Counted from the stretch's first letter, positions 1-9,167 are shown. The stretch is 54,925 nucleotides of DNA from Succinivibrio sp. (GCA_017469335.1 JAFUGP010000099.1:1-54925), one strand, 5' to 3'. Numbers and translations: made by a program. The notes: generated by a model not told the origin, from the letters alone.

Positions 1-4
1 CTCT

Positions 5-73
5 GGGAGTCCTCTGAGTTTTCGTGTTTGTTTATTGTTTGCGAATTATACAGAGACTCCCTCCTGTTTTTTT
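5..73 (+). terminator. Possible rho-independent terminator of an upstream unit
   Basis: The arms GGGAGTC (5-11) and GACTCCC (55-61) are exact complements. After one bulged base they extend with TCTG/CAGA, giving about 11 pairs around a 34-base loop. Seven T residues follow (67-73). The long loop is unusual for a terminator. It suggests that transcription from the left, perhaps from fliF outside the window, stops before fliG. Confidence 0.4.
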
Positions 74-176
74 AGCTAAAATCGCTTTCGAGGGGTAGTG
101 ATCTTGCCCCCCGATCCCCCTAAAATATCCATTGAACCAAAAATAAGCCTATAAGTTCAATTTAGCAGGAGCGCAT

Positions 177-1280
177 ATGTCCGAAAATCTGCCCGCGACT
201 ACCGGCGGGATGCCGGCGACCACTGATTCTTTCGGCAGCAACAATATGCTGGAGTTGACGGATGACGAGAAGACCGCCATTCAGGACATGTCCGGTCTGG
301 ACAAGGCCGTGCTGTTGATGCTGTCGCTTTCCGAGGATGACGCGGCCAATATCTTCCGCAACCTGCAGCCCAAACAGGTGCAGCGCCTGGGCGTGCGCAT
401 GAGCGAGATGAGCAATTTCTCGCAGGATCAGGCCAACGCGGTGCACAAGCTGTTCCTCAGTGACGTGACCAAACACTCCAACCTGGGCCTGGGCAGTTCT
501 GACTTTGTCAAGCGCGCCTTGGTCTCAGCCTTAGGCGAGGATAAGGCCAATAACCTGGTTGAACAAATTGCCTTAGGCTCCGGGTCCCGCGGTCTTGACT
601 CCCTCAAGTGGATGGATGCCAGGCAGGTGGCCACTGTGATCCAGAACGAACACCCGCAGATCCAGACCATTGTGCTCTCTTATCTGGACCCCGAGCAGAG
701 CGCGGAGATCCTCTCGCAGTTCCCCGAGCCGGTGCGACTTGACCTCATCATGCGCATCGCCACCTTAGAAGAGGTTCAGCCTGCGGCCTTGCAGGAACTC
801 AACGAAATCATGGAAAAACAGTTTGCCGGCTCGGCCGGCGCCCAGACCGCCAAGATTGGCGGCCTCAAGAGCGCGGCGGACATCATGAACTTCCTCGACG
901 GCGCTACCGAGACTCAGCTGATGGCGGCCATTCAGTCGCAGGACAAGGAGATCGGCAATCAGATCCAGGATCTCATGTTCGTGTTCGAGAATTTGGGCTC
1001 GGTGGACGATCGTTCCATCCAGACCTTGCTGCGTGACGTCAACTCCGAGACTCTGAGCAAGGCTTTGAAGGGTGCCGACGATGAACTCAAGGAGAAGTTC
1101 TTCAAGAACATGTCCTCGCGTTCTGCTCAGTCCATGAAGGAGGATCTCGCGGCCATGGGACCGGTCAAAATATCCGATGTTGAGGCCGCGCAAAAGGAGA
1201 TCCTCACCATTGCTCACAAACTGGCGGATTCCGGTGCCATCATGCTTACCAGGGCAGGTGGCAATAATGACTTCGTCTAA
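177..1280 (+). CDS. fliG: Flagellar motor switch protein FliG
   Basis: FliG is the C-ring protein that contacts FliF at the MS ring and the MotA stator, and so converts ion flow into torque and switching. The 367-residue product has the EHPQ motif at residues 158-161 in the middle domain. The C-terminal torque helix has charged residues in the family pattern (FVFENLGSVDDRSIQ region). About 35 extra residues, rich in Thr, Gly and Pro, precede the usual start of the family (~331 residues). The ATG is preceded by AGGA at 167-170. It is the first gene of a tight fli cluster, and fliH begins 16 bases downstream. No fliF is visible to the left. The annotation is secure; only the role of the N-terminal extension is unknown. 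Confidence 0.97.
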   Translation: MSENLPATTGGMPATTDSFGSNNMLELTDDEKTAIQDMSGLDKAVLLMLSLSEDDAANIFRNLQPKQVQRLGVRMSEMSNFSQDQANAVHKLFLSDVTKHSNLGLGSSDFVKRALVSALGEDKANNLVEQIALGSGSRGLDSLKWMDARQVATVIQNEHPQIQTIVLSYLDPEQSAEILSQFPEPVRLDLIMRIATLEEVQPAALQELNEIMEKQFAGSAGAQTAKIGGLKSAADIMNFLDGATETQLMAAIQSQDKEIGNQIQDLMFVFENLGSVDDRSIQTLLRDVNSETLSKALKGADDELKEKFFKNMSSRSAQSMKEDLAAMGPVKISDVEAAQKEILTIAHKLADSGAIMLTRAGGNNDFV

Positions 1281-1296
1281 GTGCTGACTTCCTGAC

Positions 1297-2613
1297 ATGT
1301 CCGATACCAATCAATACGAGAAGCTGTCTCAAGCTGACATAGAAACCCTTACCGAGAAGCGCACTGATGTGCGCTATCCCGACCGGCTCAGCGAGGTGCT
1401 GCCCAAGGACGAGGCTGCCAGCCGGGGCTTCGCGGTCAAGCGCTGGCCCGTGATGGGCGAACTTGATGATCCCTCGGAAACCAATGCGCTGGGCTTTCAG
1501 GTCGGCGGCTGGTATGGGCGTGGACTTAAGGATATTGAGGAGAAAAAGCGTGCCGAGGAAGAGGCGCGGTTGGCTGCCGAACGTGCCGCAGCCGAGCCTG
1601 AACCTGAGCCTGAGGCCGAGCCTCAGATCACTGTAGAGGAATTAGAGCAGATCAGGGCCTCAGCCTTCAATGAAGGTCACGATGAGGGGTTTGCCGCAGG
1701 CCACGATGAGGGCTATGCCGCCGGAGTTGAAGAGGGTAAAAAAGCCGGTTTTGACGAGGGGCAGGGCGCCGGTTACAAGACCGGTTTTGAGGAAGGCACC
1801 AGGCGCGGGCGCGAGGAAGGATTTCGTCAGGGCCATGCCGAAGGGCTGCAGAGCGGCGAGCAGATTGTGGTTGAACAGGCCGAGCGTTTCAGGCATCTGG
1901 CCGATTGCCTGGCCAACCCCCTGCGACAGGTGGACCGGGATGTCACGGATGAGCTGGTCTATATGGTTTCACGCCTTGCGGCAGTGATCATAGGCCGTGA
2001 AATCAAGGGCGATGCCGAGTACCTGAAAAGCACGGTTACCAAGGCTCTCTCCGTGCTGCCCAACTACGAGAAGGGCGCGGTCATTACCCTAAATCCCGAT
2101 GATGCCTCGGTTTTGGAGGCAGCGGTGGGACGCGAGTACATGCAGGAGCAGCATTGGGACATCAAAACCGATGCGAGCCTGCAGATAGGCGATGTAAGAG
2201 TGACCAATGAGGCCTCGGAGGTGCAGTGGCGTATTAACGATCGCATTGACGCCCTGTTAGGAGAGTTTCTCATCAACGCCGCCCCGGGAGTGGAAAAGGC
2301 CTTGCATGAGGAAATCCCGGATGCCCCGGCCTATGACGAAGTGATCCCGCCCCTGGCGCAGCCTACTTTGGAGGATCTGGGTACAGCCGAGGCAATGCAG
2401 GATGCGCCGCACTCTGAGACGGCCGCACCTCAGAGTGCTCCTCAGCCCCAGGTCTCTCCTCAGGCTGCACCTGCTCAACAGGCGGCTCAGGCAGTTCCTC
2501 CGGCACCGGCTCAAGCAGCTGCGCAGCCGGCCACCAAACCTACCCCCAAACCTGCTCAACCTCAGATTAAACCTGCTCCTGCGGCAGCGGCACCTGGAGC
2601 AGACGGAGCGTGA
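1297..2613 (+). CDS. fliH: Flagellar assembly protein FliH
   Basis: FliH is the stator-like regulator of the flagellar export ATPase FliI and tethers it to the C ring. Residues 127-187 form a long run of GxxxG repeats, the hallmark of FliH, followed by the C-terminal E-type stator domain up to about residue 330. At 438 residues the protein is much longer than usual (about 230-270). It has an acidic Glu-Pro stretch at 101-109 and an Ala/Pro/Gln-rich tail from about 365 to the end. It lies between fliG and fliI, with fliI starting 7 bases after the stop. I see no strong ribosome binding site before the ATG, so translation may be coupled to fliG. Confidence 0.93.
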   Translation: MSDTNQYEKLSQADIETLTEKRTDVRYPDRLSEVLPKDEAASRGFAVKRWPVMGELDDPSETNALGFQVGGWYGRGLKDIEEKKRAEEEARLAAERAAAEPEPEPEAEPQITVEELEQIRASAFNEGHDEGFAAGHDEGYAAGVEEGKKAGFDEGQGAGYKTGFEEGTRRGREEGFRQGHAEGLQSGEQIVVEQAERFRHLADCLANPLRQVDRDVTDELVYMVSRLAAVIIGREIKGDAEYLKSTVTKALSVLPNYEKGAVITLNPDDASVLEAAVGREYMQEQHWDIKTDASLQIGDVRVTNEASEVQWRINDRIDALLGEFLINAAPGVEKALHEEIPDAPAYDEVIPPLAQPTLEDLGTAEAMQDAPHSETAAPQSAPQPQVSPQAAPAQQAAQAVPPAPAQAAAQPATKPTPKPAQPQIKPAPAAAAPGADGA

Positions 2614-2620
2614 GATTGTC

Positions 2621-4093
2621 ATGAGCGCACTGTTGGATAGACTGCAGTCAATCGAACTGCCGGAGCGTGAAACTGAGCCGGTGCTGTCCGGCAAGCTGAC
2701 ACGGGTGGTGGGGCTGACCCTGGAGGCTGACGGCCTGCACGTGCCGGTAGGGCAGCGCTGTCGTATTGATACTGCCGAGGGCCCCATGACGGCTGAGGTG
2801 GTGGGCTTTGACGGCAAAACCACCTTTTTGATGCCTACCGATGATATAGGAGCGGTGCAGAGCGGCGATCTGGTCACCCCGGACTCGGGGATCAGCGATT
2901 ACCCCTACGGGGATCATCTGTTAGGACGCGTGGTGGACGGTATCGGCAACCCCATTGACGGGCTGGGACCTTTGATTTCCCGTAACGCCAGCAAATGGCG
3001 CTCCACCAAGGTAAACCCCATGGCCAAACGCCCCATCAAGCAGCCGCTGGATGTGGGGGTACGTGCCATCAATTCCCTGCTTACCATCGGTGAAGGACAG
3101 CGCATGGGACTGTTCGCCGGCTCCGGTGTGGGCAAGTCGGTGCTGCTGGGTATGATGACCCGCGGCACTACCGCCGATGTGGTGGTAGTGGGGCTGGTGG
3201 GTGAGCGCGGTCGTGAGGTCAAGGAATTCATCGAGGATATTTTAGGCCCCGAGGGCCGGGCCCGCAGTGTGGTTATCGCCGCTCCTGCCGATGCTTCGCC
3301 TCTGATGAGATTAAAGGGCTGTGAGACTACCCTTTCCATTGCCGAATATTTTCGCGACCAGGGCCGCAGCGTGCTGCTGCTCATCGATTCCCTGACCCGT
3401 TATGCCATGGCTCAGCGTGAGATTGCGTTGGCCGTGGGCGAACCGCCGGCTACCAAAGGTTATCCCCCCTCGGTGTTCGCCAGACTGCCGGCCCTGGTGG
3501 AGCGCGCCGGCAACGGCGCTGAGGGACAGGGGTCAATCACCGCCTTCTTTACGGTGCTGGTGGAAGGTGACGATCTGCAGGATCCCATCGCCGACTCGGC
3601 CCGCGCCATTTTGGACGGTCATATCGTGCTCTCCCGTGCCCTGGCCGATTCCGGGCATTATCCGGCCATCGACGTGGAAAAATCCATTTCCCGTGTGATG
3701 CCGGCGGTGGTGACGCAGGAGCATCTGCTGATGGCGCGCACCATCCGTCAATGTGTGGCGCAATACAACCAGAGCAGTGAGCTCATCCAAATCGGCGCTT
3801 ATCAGCGCGGCTCCGATCCCAAGGTCGATCAGGCCATCATGATCAAGCCTCATATCGATGAATTCACGCAGCAGGGCTATAAGGATGTGATCCCCTACGC
3901 TCGCAGCCTCGAAGAGTTGCGCAATCTTTCCATGATCCTGGTCAACGACGCGCAAAAACGTATGGACGCCATGACCGGTGCCGGCCAGGCACCGCAGCTG
4001 CAAGCCCAGCAGCAGGCAGGGAAGTTGCCGGCACCGGCGGCACCTCAGGGGGGGCAGAGCCAGTTTCGCAAAGTAGCCGCAGGCGGAGCCTGA
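2621..4093 (+). CDS. fliI: Flagellum-specific ATPase FliI
   Basis: FliI is the cytoplasmic ATPase that powers or primes the flagellar type III export gate, acting with FliH and FliJ. The product is 490 residues. It has a Walker A motif GSGVGKS at 167-173, a Walker B strand VLLLID at 251-256, and the F1-beta-like segment around GEPPATKGYPPSVF at about 273-286. The open frame extends upstream into fliH, but that part is Arg/Leu-rich out-of-frame readthrough of the FliH tail. The ATG at 2621 (MSALLDRL) follows the fliH stop by 7 bases and matches family starts, with a GGAG about 12 bases upstream. The C-terminus has a short Gln/Ala/Pro extension. Confidence 0.96.
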   Translation: MSALLDRLQSIELPERETEPVLSGKLTRVVGLTLEADGLHVPVGQRCRIDTAEGPMTAEVVGFDGKTTFLMPTDDIGAVQSGDLVTPDSGISDYPYGDHLLGRVVDGIGNPIDGLGPLISRNASKWRSTKVNPMAKRPIKQPLDVGVRAINSLLTIGEGQRMGLFAGSGVGKSVLLGMMTRGTTADVVVVGLVGERGREVKEFIEDILGPEGRARSVVIAAPADASPLMRLKGCETTLSIAEYFRDQGRSVLLLIDSLTRYAMAQREIALAVGEPPATKGYPPSVFARLPALVERAGNGAEGQGSITAFFTVLVEGDDLQDPIADSARAILDGHIVLSRALADSGHYPAIDVEKSISRVMPAVVTQEHLLMARTIRQCVAQYNQSSELIQIGAYQRGSDPKVDQAIMIKPHIDEFTQQGYKDVIPYARSLEELRNLSMILVNDAQKRMDAMTGAGQAPQLQAQQQAGKLPAPAAPQGGQSQFRKVAAGGA

Positions 4094-4112
4094 CAGGGAA
4101 TAAGGTGGCCTG

Positions 4113-4565
4113 ATGGCAGGTGACAGCGCATTGCTCCGGGTGCTGGAGCTGAGGGAAAACGAGGAAAAACAGGCCATGGAGCGCTGGAGCGCCGCGGTCA
4201 ACTCCGTACACAGCTACGAACAGCAAATCGCCCAGATAGAGCGCTTCAGTGCAGTTTATGCCCAGGAAATGGCCGAGCGAACGGCGCCGGGCATGGGGAT
4301 GGGCGTGTTCATGTCCTACCAGAATTTCCTGGATAAGCTTGCACAAATCACCCTGAGGCAGCAAAAGGCCTTAGAGGATCTCAGGGTTCAGGAACAACGT
4401 CTCAAAGAAGAATACTTAGAGCGGCAGAAAGCCCGTAAGATCATCGAGTCGTTGCTGGAAAAACACCGCCTGGAGCGTCTTAAGGCCGAGGCCGTGGCCG
4501 AGCGCAAACTCTCCGACGATATCGTAAGTTCCAAACAGGCACGCATGATGATGCGCCGCAGCTGA
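4113..4565 (+). CDS. fliJ: Flagellar export protein FliJ
   Basis: FliJ is the small coiled-coil protein of the export apparatus. It resembles the gamma stalk of F1-ATPase, sits in the FliI ring and escorts chaperones. The 150-residue product is almost wholly helical, rich in Glu, Gln, Lys and Arg, with heptad-like spacing from about residue 15 to 135, and has no membrane segment. Length and position directly after fliI fit FliJ. Sequence conservation in this family is low, so the call leans on gene order as well as composition. The ATG lies 19 bases after the fliI stop, with an AAGG-type binding site upstream. Confidence 0.88.
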   Translation: MAGDSALLRVLELRENEEKQAMERWSAAVNSVHSYEQQIAQIERFSAVYAQEMAERTAPGMGMGVFMSYQNFLDKLAQITLRQQKALEDLRVQEQRLKEEYLERQKARKIIESLLEKHRLERLKAEAVAERKLSDDIVSSKQARMMMRRS

Positions 4566-4683
4566 TCTGGCAGGGAACTTGCATCAACAATCCTGCAAAT
4601 GGTAGTCATTACCGGTCAAAGTGAATTAATCACTTGATTAACAAAATAAAAATGATGGCTCCATAGTGTAGGAGAAAAGTTGT

Positions 4684-6462
4684 ATGCGAATTGATCTCAA
4701 AACTGAAACTGCCGTTTCAGACAATTTTGCCGCCGGCGGCAAGAACAGTGATCTGAGCGCGGGGGCCGATTTCAAAGGTCTGCTCAGTGCGCTGTTTACC
4801 CCGGGCGCCACCGCCGACGATGCCTTGGGAGGCGTCATGCAGGGGCTGGCGGGCCGGCGTGATTATACCGCCAAGAATAAGGTGAATTTATCTGCCGCAG
4901 AGCGTGGAGGCAGCGGCAAAGGCTCTCGTGTGTCAGCCTTTAAAAAGGTAAGTGGAGAAGACACCTCCAAAGACTTTAAACATATCGCTGCCGGCATGGA
5001 GAGTACCGGGCGCGGCGGCATCAAAGAAACTGCACCTAGAGAGTCTGCCTCGGATACGAGCAGGGTGTCATCTTCCCGGACCGGTCAACCGCAGGAGGAG
5101 GCAGGTGGCCGCGTTGAACCGTGGTCTGACTCCACCTTGGTGCAAGAGGATGCTGTTGCTTTGTCCCTGACCGCGGAAAGTTATGAGGATGGCATGCTGA
5201 ATGTGCCGCACTCGGAGGCTGAGGCTGTGTTCGCTCAGACTCAGGAACCAATGCAGACCCAGTATCAGACTCAGGTAGCCGAGTTTGTGTCGCCCGGTGA
5301 ACCATACTGGGGAGAGACTCAGACAGAAGAACAGGTTTGGGCGGGGCAAAATCAACTGCAGTCCGCGGCTCTGGCGCAGAATACGGCAGCTGAGCAGCGC
5401 GTATCCGGCCCGGTGGTCGGCCTGGTTACGCCGGATGCGGCTGAACAGAGCCTGTCTGCTGTCGTCACCGAGGATAACTCTGCCTCGTTGTGGCAGCAGG
5501 TGGCGCTGTCCGAGGATGAAGAAGTCCGGGTTTCTCTGTCCACTCTGGCCTCTGCCGCCAACGTCAGCGAGATGGTCGTTGAGGAGCACTCGGAACTGAC
5601 GGAAATTGCCCAACTCGCGCAGTTAGATGAAGATGAGTTGAGCCTGATTGATGACTCGTTGCAACTGGCATCGCAGTTAGATGAAGGTGGTGACGATGAA
5701 CTTGACCAGGAGGCTCAGTTCTCGCGTCATCAGCAGTTTTTGAGTTCCTTAAAGCAGGAGCATGCCCCCACGCAGAACACTGGTGCCGGTCCGGCTCAAA
5801 CCAAAGTAGACGAGGCCCTGCGTACCCTGCAGGAGCAGGTGGTATCGTCGGTTACGTCGCATGCGGACAGCGGCAAGTCGCCGGAAGCAGAGAGCGGTCT
5901 GGGTCAGAGCCTGGGCGTTCTGTCGGCCGCCAAGGCAGGCGGGGCGGATGTGCTGAACCGTTTGAGCCTGGAGAGAGCCGCGCAGAGCCGGGATAATCTG
6001 CTGCACATGTCAGCCGATCTCAAGGCCAATGCCGAGGAGATCACCAAGCAGGTCATGGCGATGGCCTCGCGCAACTTAAAGAGCATGACGGTGCAGTTAG
6101 CACCCGAGCACTTAGGCAAGATGACCATTACCTTTGATCTGGGGGCGCGCGATGAGCTCTCGAAGATTAAACTGGCAGCTGCCAGCCCGCTGACGCGAGA
6201 TCTCATCGAGCAGGGTATGGGTAAATTGCGCGAGAGTCTGATGCAGAGCGGTTTTGAGGCTGAGACCGAACTTGCCGACTACGAAGGGGCCCCGGATGGG
6301 GAGGGGCAGAGCGCCGACTCCCGGGGTGGAGAGAGCGGCCGTGACAGGCAGCAAGAGAGCGACGGCGTGCTGTTCGCCCAGTCACCGGCCGCCGCAGAAG
6401 AGACGGAGGATGAAAGCGCAGAGGGCATGTCCCAGGACGGCTCCATCAGCTTCTTTGCCTGA
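4684..6462 (+). CDS. fliK: Flagellar hook-length control protein FliK
   Basis: FliK is the secreted ruler that sets hook length and switches export from hook to filament substrates. The product is 592 residues, long for the family. It consists of a poorly conserved, acidic Ser/Gln/Glu-rich region of about 460 residues followed by a conserved C-terminal domain. That domain contains the pattern VQLAPEHLGKMTITF and later SGFEAE, typical of the Flg_hook domain that binds FlhB. A good AGGAGA site precedes the ATG at 4684. A 118-base gap separates it from fliJ and holds a small inverted repeat (AAGTGA/TCACTT at about 4619-4635), so it may have its own promoter, but I cannot show one. Confidence 0.9.
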   Translation: MRIDLKTETAVSDNFAAGGKNSDLSAGADFKGLLSALFTPGATADDALGGVMQGLAGRRDYTAKNKVNLSAAERGGSGKGSRVSAFKKVSGEDTSKDFKHIAAGMESTGRGGIKETAPRESASDTSRVSSSRTGQPQEEAGGRVEPWSDSTLVQEDAVALSLTAESYEDGMLNVPHSEAEAVFAQTQEPMQTQYQTQVAEFVSPGEPYWGETQTEEQVWAGQNQLQSAALAQNTAAEQRVSGPVVGLVTPDAAEQSLSAVVTEDNSASLWQQVALSEDEEVRVSLSTLASAANVSEMVVEEHSELTEIAQLAQLDEDELSLIDDSLQLASQLDEGGDDELDQEAQFSRHQQFLSSLKQEHAPTQNTGAGPAQTKVDEALRTLQEQVVSSVTSHADSGKSPEAESGLGQSLGVLSAAKAGGADVLNRLSLERAAQSRDNLLHMSADLKANAEEITKQVMAMASRNLKSMTVQLAPEHLGKMTITFDLGARDELSKIKLAAASPLTRDLIEQGMGKLRESLMQSGFEAETELADYEGAPDGEGQSADSRGGESGRDRQQESDGVLFAQSPAAAEETEDESAEGMSQDGSISFFA

Positions 6463-6471
6463 AGTCTGTCT

Positions 6472-6495
6472 CAGGCGGCCGCGTGGGGCCGCCTG
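6472..6495 (+). terminator. Stem-loop between fliK and fliL
   Basis: CAGGCGGCC (6472-6480) pairs perfectly with GGCCGCCTG (6487-6495) around a six-base loop, ten bases after the fliK stop. No T run follows, so this is more likely a transcript-stability, processing or partial attenuation element than a full terminator. It splits the fli operon into a GHIJK half and an LMNOPQR half. Confidence 0.45.
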
Positions 6496-6622
6496 AATAT
6501 ATGCCGTTCCTCGCAAAGGAGACGTAATTCTTGCTGATGCGTGCCCAAAGTACCCGGATCAGTGGCTAAAACCGTTGCACCATTGTGCGATAATATAAGC
6601 AGTTTTCAGGAGATTGAGCTCT

Positions 6623-7174
6623 ATGGCAAAGAAGAAAAAGGAAGAGGCGGACGGGGATGATTTAGAGGCCCCAAAGAGAGGCAAGGGCCTGCTCATCGTC
6701 ATCTTGCTGCTGGTGCTGATACTTTTAGGCGGCGGTGGCTATATGGGTGCGGCCTTTTTCCTCAATCTGCCTCCTTTTGAAGTGGAAAAACAGACCACGG
6801 AAGAACTGGCGGCCATCAAGGCGGCCAAGGAAGCCGAGCTTGAGGCCGAACAGCATCGTGACTACTTCATCAAGTTTGAGACTCCCTTTACCTTCAACCT
6901 CACGGATAAGAAGCGTCAGCACAGCGCTCAGATAGAAATCGTGCTGGTGGTGTCAGGCTCGGAGAGCGAAGACATTGCCTTAAAAAATCAGCCGCTTTTG
7001 AGCAGCACTATCTTCAGTACGATTTCCAATCAGAGCTATACCTCCATGCTCATGCCTAGCGGAAGGGCGAGGCTGAAGCTGTTGCTGCTCGATGCCCTGC
7101 GCGCCAAGATGTCCGAGGTGGCGCGTAACCCGGTGGTGGAACAGGTGTTGTTTACCGGCTTCGTGATGCAGTAA
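6623..7174 (+). CDS. fliL: Flagellar basal body-associated protein FliL
   Basis: FliL is a single-pass inner-membrane protein around the stator that supports motor torque. The product is 183 residues: a short Lys-rich cytoplasmic N-terminus, one membrane helix at about residues 20-47 (Leu/Ile/Val-rich, ending GGGGYMGAAFF), a charged linker, and a periplasmic domain with the motif FTFNL. I chose ATG 6623 because AGGAGA at 6608-6613 is nine bases upstream; an in-frame TTG at 6614 touches that site and is unlikely. It is followed 11 bases later by fliM, the usual order. Confidence 0.92.
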   Translation: MAKKKKEEADGDDLEAPKRGKGLLIVILLLVLILLGGGGYMGAAFFLNLPPFEVEKQTTEELAAIKAAKEAELEAEQHRDYFIKFETPFTFNLTDKKRQHSAQIEIVLVVSGSESEDIALKNQPLLSSTIFSTISNQSYTSMLMPSGRARLKLLLLDALRAKMSEVARNPVVEQVLFTGFVMQ

Positions 7175-7185
7175 GAGGTACTCCG

Positions 7186-8232
7186 GTGACCGAGTTTCTC
7201 TCCCAGGATGAAATTGACGCCCTGCTGCACGGAGCCGACGATGTAGAGCCGGAGACTCCCAAAGACGACAGCGGCATCAAAAGCTTTGACTTCGGATCGC
7301 AGGAGCGTATCGTCCGCGGCCGCATGCCGACGCTGGAGTTGGTGGACGAGCGCTTCGCCCGTCACATGCGCATCAGTCTGTTCAATATGATGCGGCATAG
7401 CGCCGAGGTGACCTGGACCGGCGTGAATATGATGAAGTTCTCCGAGTACGTGCAGACCTTATATGTGCCGACCTCGCTGAACATGGTGCGCTTCAGGCCT
7501 CTGAAGGGCACTGCGCTGATCACGCTAGAGGCCAGGCTGGTCTTTATCCTGGTGGAGAATTTCTTCGGCGGTGAGGGCCGCTTCCGTACCAAGATTGAGG
7601 GCCGTGAGTTTACCCCCACCGAGCGGCGTATCATTCAGAAAATTCTTAAAATGGTGTTCGAGGACTATAAAGAGGCCTGGGCACCGGTGATGGACGTGGA
7701 GTTTGAGTATTTGGATTCCGAGGTAAACCCGTCCATGGCCAATATCGTCAGCCCCAGCGAGGTGCTGGTGGTGAACAATTTCCACATCGACTTGGACGGC
7801 GGCGGCGGCGATCTGCATATCTGCTTCCCCTATTCGATGATCGAACCTATCCGCGAACTGCTTGATGCCGGCGTGCAGAGTGATAAAGGCGACACTGATG
7901 TGCGTTGGAACAAGGCCCTGCGCGAAGAGGTCATGGATGTCACGGTGGACATGCGGGTCAAGCTCATGGACATGCAGCTGTCGCTGGACAACGTGATGAA
8001 CATGGAGGCGGGAGATGTAATCCCCGTGGAACTGCCTGAGGATCTCCTGGTCTATATTGAGGATTTGCCCAGCTACCGGGCCAAATTGGGTCGCACCAAG
8101 GACAAGCTGGCGGTTAAAATCAGCCGTGTGCTGGAGCGACCGCAGAGCATGAAGAGCGACATATCCTTCATTAAGGGTAACAGCATCAGCCTCAATGATG
8201 AGGATGATGTGGAAGATTACGATGATGACTGA
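7186..8232 (+). CDS. fliM: Flagellar motor switch protein FliM
   Basis: FliM is the C-ring protein that binds phosphorylated CheY and relays the switching signal to FliG. The 348-residue product begins with LSQDEIDALL near residues 5-14, the CheY-P binding peptide, then the CheC-like middle domain with a GGEGR segment, and a C-terminal SpoA domain (LSLDNVMNMEAGDVI pattern, about residues 265-285) that meets FliN. The start is a GTG at 7186 with a GAGG-like site upstream. The tail is very acidic (NDEDDVEDYDDD). Confidence 0.97.
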   Translation: MTEFLSQDEIDALLHGADDVEPETPKDDSGIKSFDFGSQERIVRGRMPTLELVDERFARHMRISLFNMMRHSAEVTWTGVNMMKFSEYVQTLYVPTSLNMVRFRPLKGTALITLEARLVFILVENFFGGEGRFRTKIEGREFTPTERRIIQKILKMVFEDYKEAWAPVMDVEFEYLDSEVNPSMANIVSPSEVLVVNNFHIDLDGGGGDLHICFPYSMIEPIRELLDAGVQSDKGDTDVRWNKALREEVMDVTVDMRVKLMDMQLSLDNVMNMEAGDVIPVELPEDLLVYIEDLPSYRAKLGRTKDKLAVKISRVLERPQSMKSDISFIKGNSISLNDEDDVEDYDDD

Positions 8233-8258
8233 CGTCTAAGCACAGGAACGCAGAGTTT

Positions 8259-8669
8259 ATGTCCGACGAAGATCAAAAACTAGCCGACGAGTGGGCGGCG
8301 GCGCTAAGCGCTCAGGAAAGCAGTGATGAAGCGCCGGTGCCGGCCGAAATGGAAGATTTCGGCGAAGACGCCACGGAAGCTTCCAAGGCTCCTCTGTCAC
8401 GGGAGGAGCGCAAGAAGCTTGATGCCATTTTAGATATTCCCGTTACCATCACCATGGAGGTGGGCCACGCCAAGATCAGCATCCGCAATCTGCTGCAGCT
8501 CAATCAGGGCTCAGTCATAGAGCTGGAGCGTCTGGCAGGCGAGCCTCTGGACGTGCTGGTCAACGGCACGCTGATAGCTCATGGCGAAGTGGTGGTGGTT
8601 AACGACAAGTTCGGTATCCGCCTCACTGACGTGATAAGTCAGGTTGAGCGCATCAAGAAACTAAAGTAG
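8259..8669 (+). CDS. fliN: Flagellar motor switch protein FliN
   Basis: FliN forms the lower C ring and is a docking point for FliH. The 136-residue product has an acidic linker (about residues 1-50) and a C-terminal SpoA domain from about 55 onward, including VTITMEVGHAKISIRNLL, QGSVIEL and GEVVVVNDKFGIRLT, a near-textbook FliN sequence. Its length is normal for enteric-type FliN. It follows fliM by 26 bases and precedes fliO by 6 bases. Confidence 0.97.
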   Translation: MSDEDQKLADEWAAALSAQESSDEAPVPAEMEDFGEDATEASKAPLSREERKKLDAILDIPVTITMEVGHAKISIRNLLQLNQGSVIELERLAGEPLDVLVNGTLIAHGEVVVVNDKFGIRLTDVISQVERIKKLK

Positions 8670-8675
8670 CCTCTC

Positions 8676-9167
8676 ATGCGCATTTTTGCTGCAATCTTTG
8701 CCTTAATCTGTGCTGCGCTGCCGCAGGTACTGAGCGCGGAGGAATCTGCGCAGAATGCAGCCGCCGCGGCCGTGCGTTCTTTGGAGAGCGCCAAGTCCCA
8801 AAGCGGTGAGATCATGACCACGCAGGGGCTGTTGTCCTGGCTCATTTCCACTCTGGCGGTGCTGGCGGTTATCTTCGTGGCCGCCTATCTGCTCAAAAAG
8901 ACCCGTTTTGTCAGATTGCACGGCGGCACCATGACCCTCAAATCCCAGCTGGCTTTAGGCCCTAAGGAGCGGGTGGTGGAGATTGAGATATACGGACGGC
9001 ATCTGCTGTTGGGGGTAGCCTCAGGTCAGGTGAGCTATTTATGTGAGGTTGAGCCGGAGCAGAGCGGGGAAGATGAAACGGCCAAGCGACGTCAGTTTGC
9101 CTCCCTGATGGGCCGCAATAAAGCAAGAGGGAGTGAGGTGCCAAAAGACGGAGAGGTGGGACCGTGA
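8676..9167 (+). CDS. fliO: Flagellar biosynthesis protein FliO
   Basis: FliO is a membrane protein that helps assemble the FliP ring of the export gate. The 163-residue product starts with a signal-like hydrophobic segment (residues 1-20, then AEE), followed by a membrane helix at about 49-71 ([16 protein letters not shown]). The cytoplasmic domain has the family pattern [21 protein letters not shown]. The stop overlaps the fliP start by four bases (GTGA). Weak conservation is normal for FliO, and position fixes the call. Confidence 0.9.
   Translation: MRIFAAIFALICAALPQVLSAEESAQNAAAAAVRSLESAKSQSGEIMTTQGLLSWLISTLAVLAVIFVAAYLLKKTRFVRLHGGTMTLKSQLALGPKERVVEIEIYGRHLLLGVASGQVSYLCEVEPEQSGEDETAKRRQFASLMGRNKARGSEVPKDGEVGP

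Noticed and set aside
93-108. Possible sigma-54 promoter upstream of fliG (GG-N10-GC with TTGC)
   Set aside because: The spacing is right, but the -24 part reads GGTAG, not GGCAC, so the overall match is weak and expected by chance in a GC-rich gap.
147-154. GCCTATAA before fliG as a sigma-28 -10
   Set aside because: There is no TAAA at 14-16 bases upstream; the nearest is 22 bases away.
2402-2620. N-terminal extension of FliI by 73 codons
   Set aside because: These codons lie in another frame of the FliH tail, give an Arg/Leu-rich sequence unlike FliI, and a well-placed ATG exists at 2621.
6563-6578. TGGC...TTGC upstream of fliL as a sigma-54 promoter
   Set aside because: The GG-to-GC spacing is 11, not 10, and sigma-54 spacing is strict.
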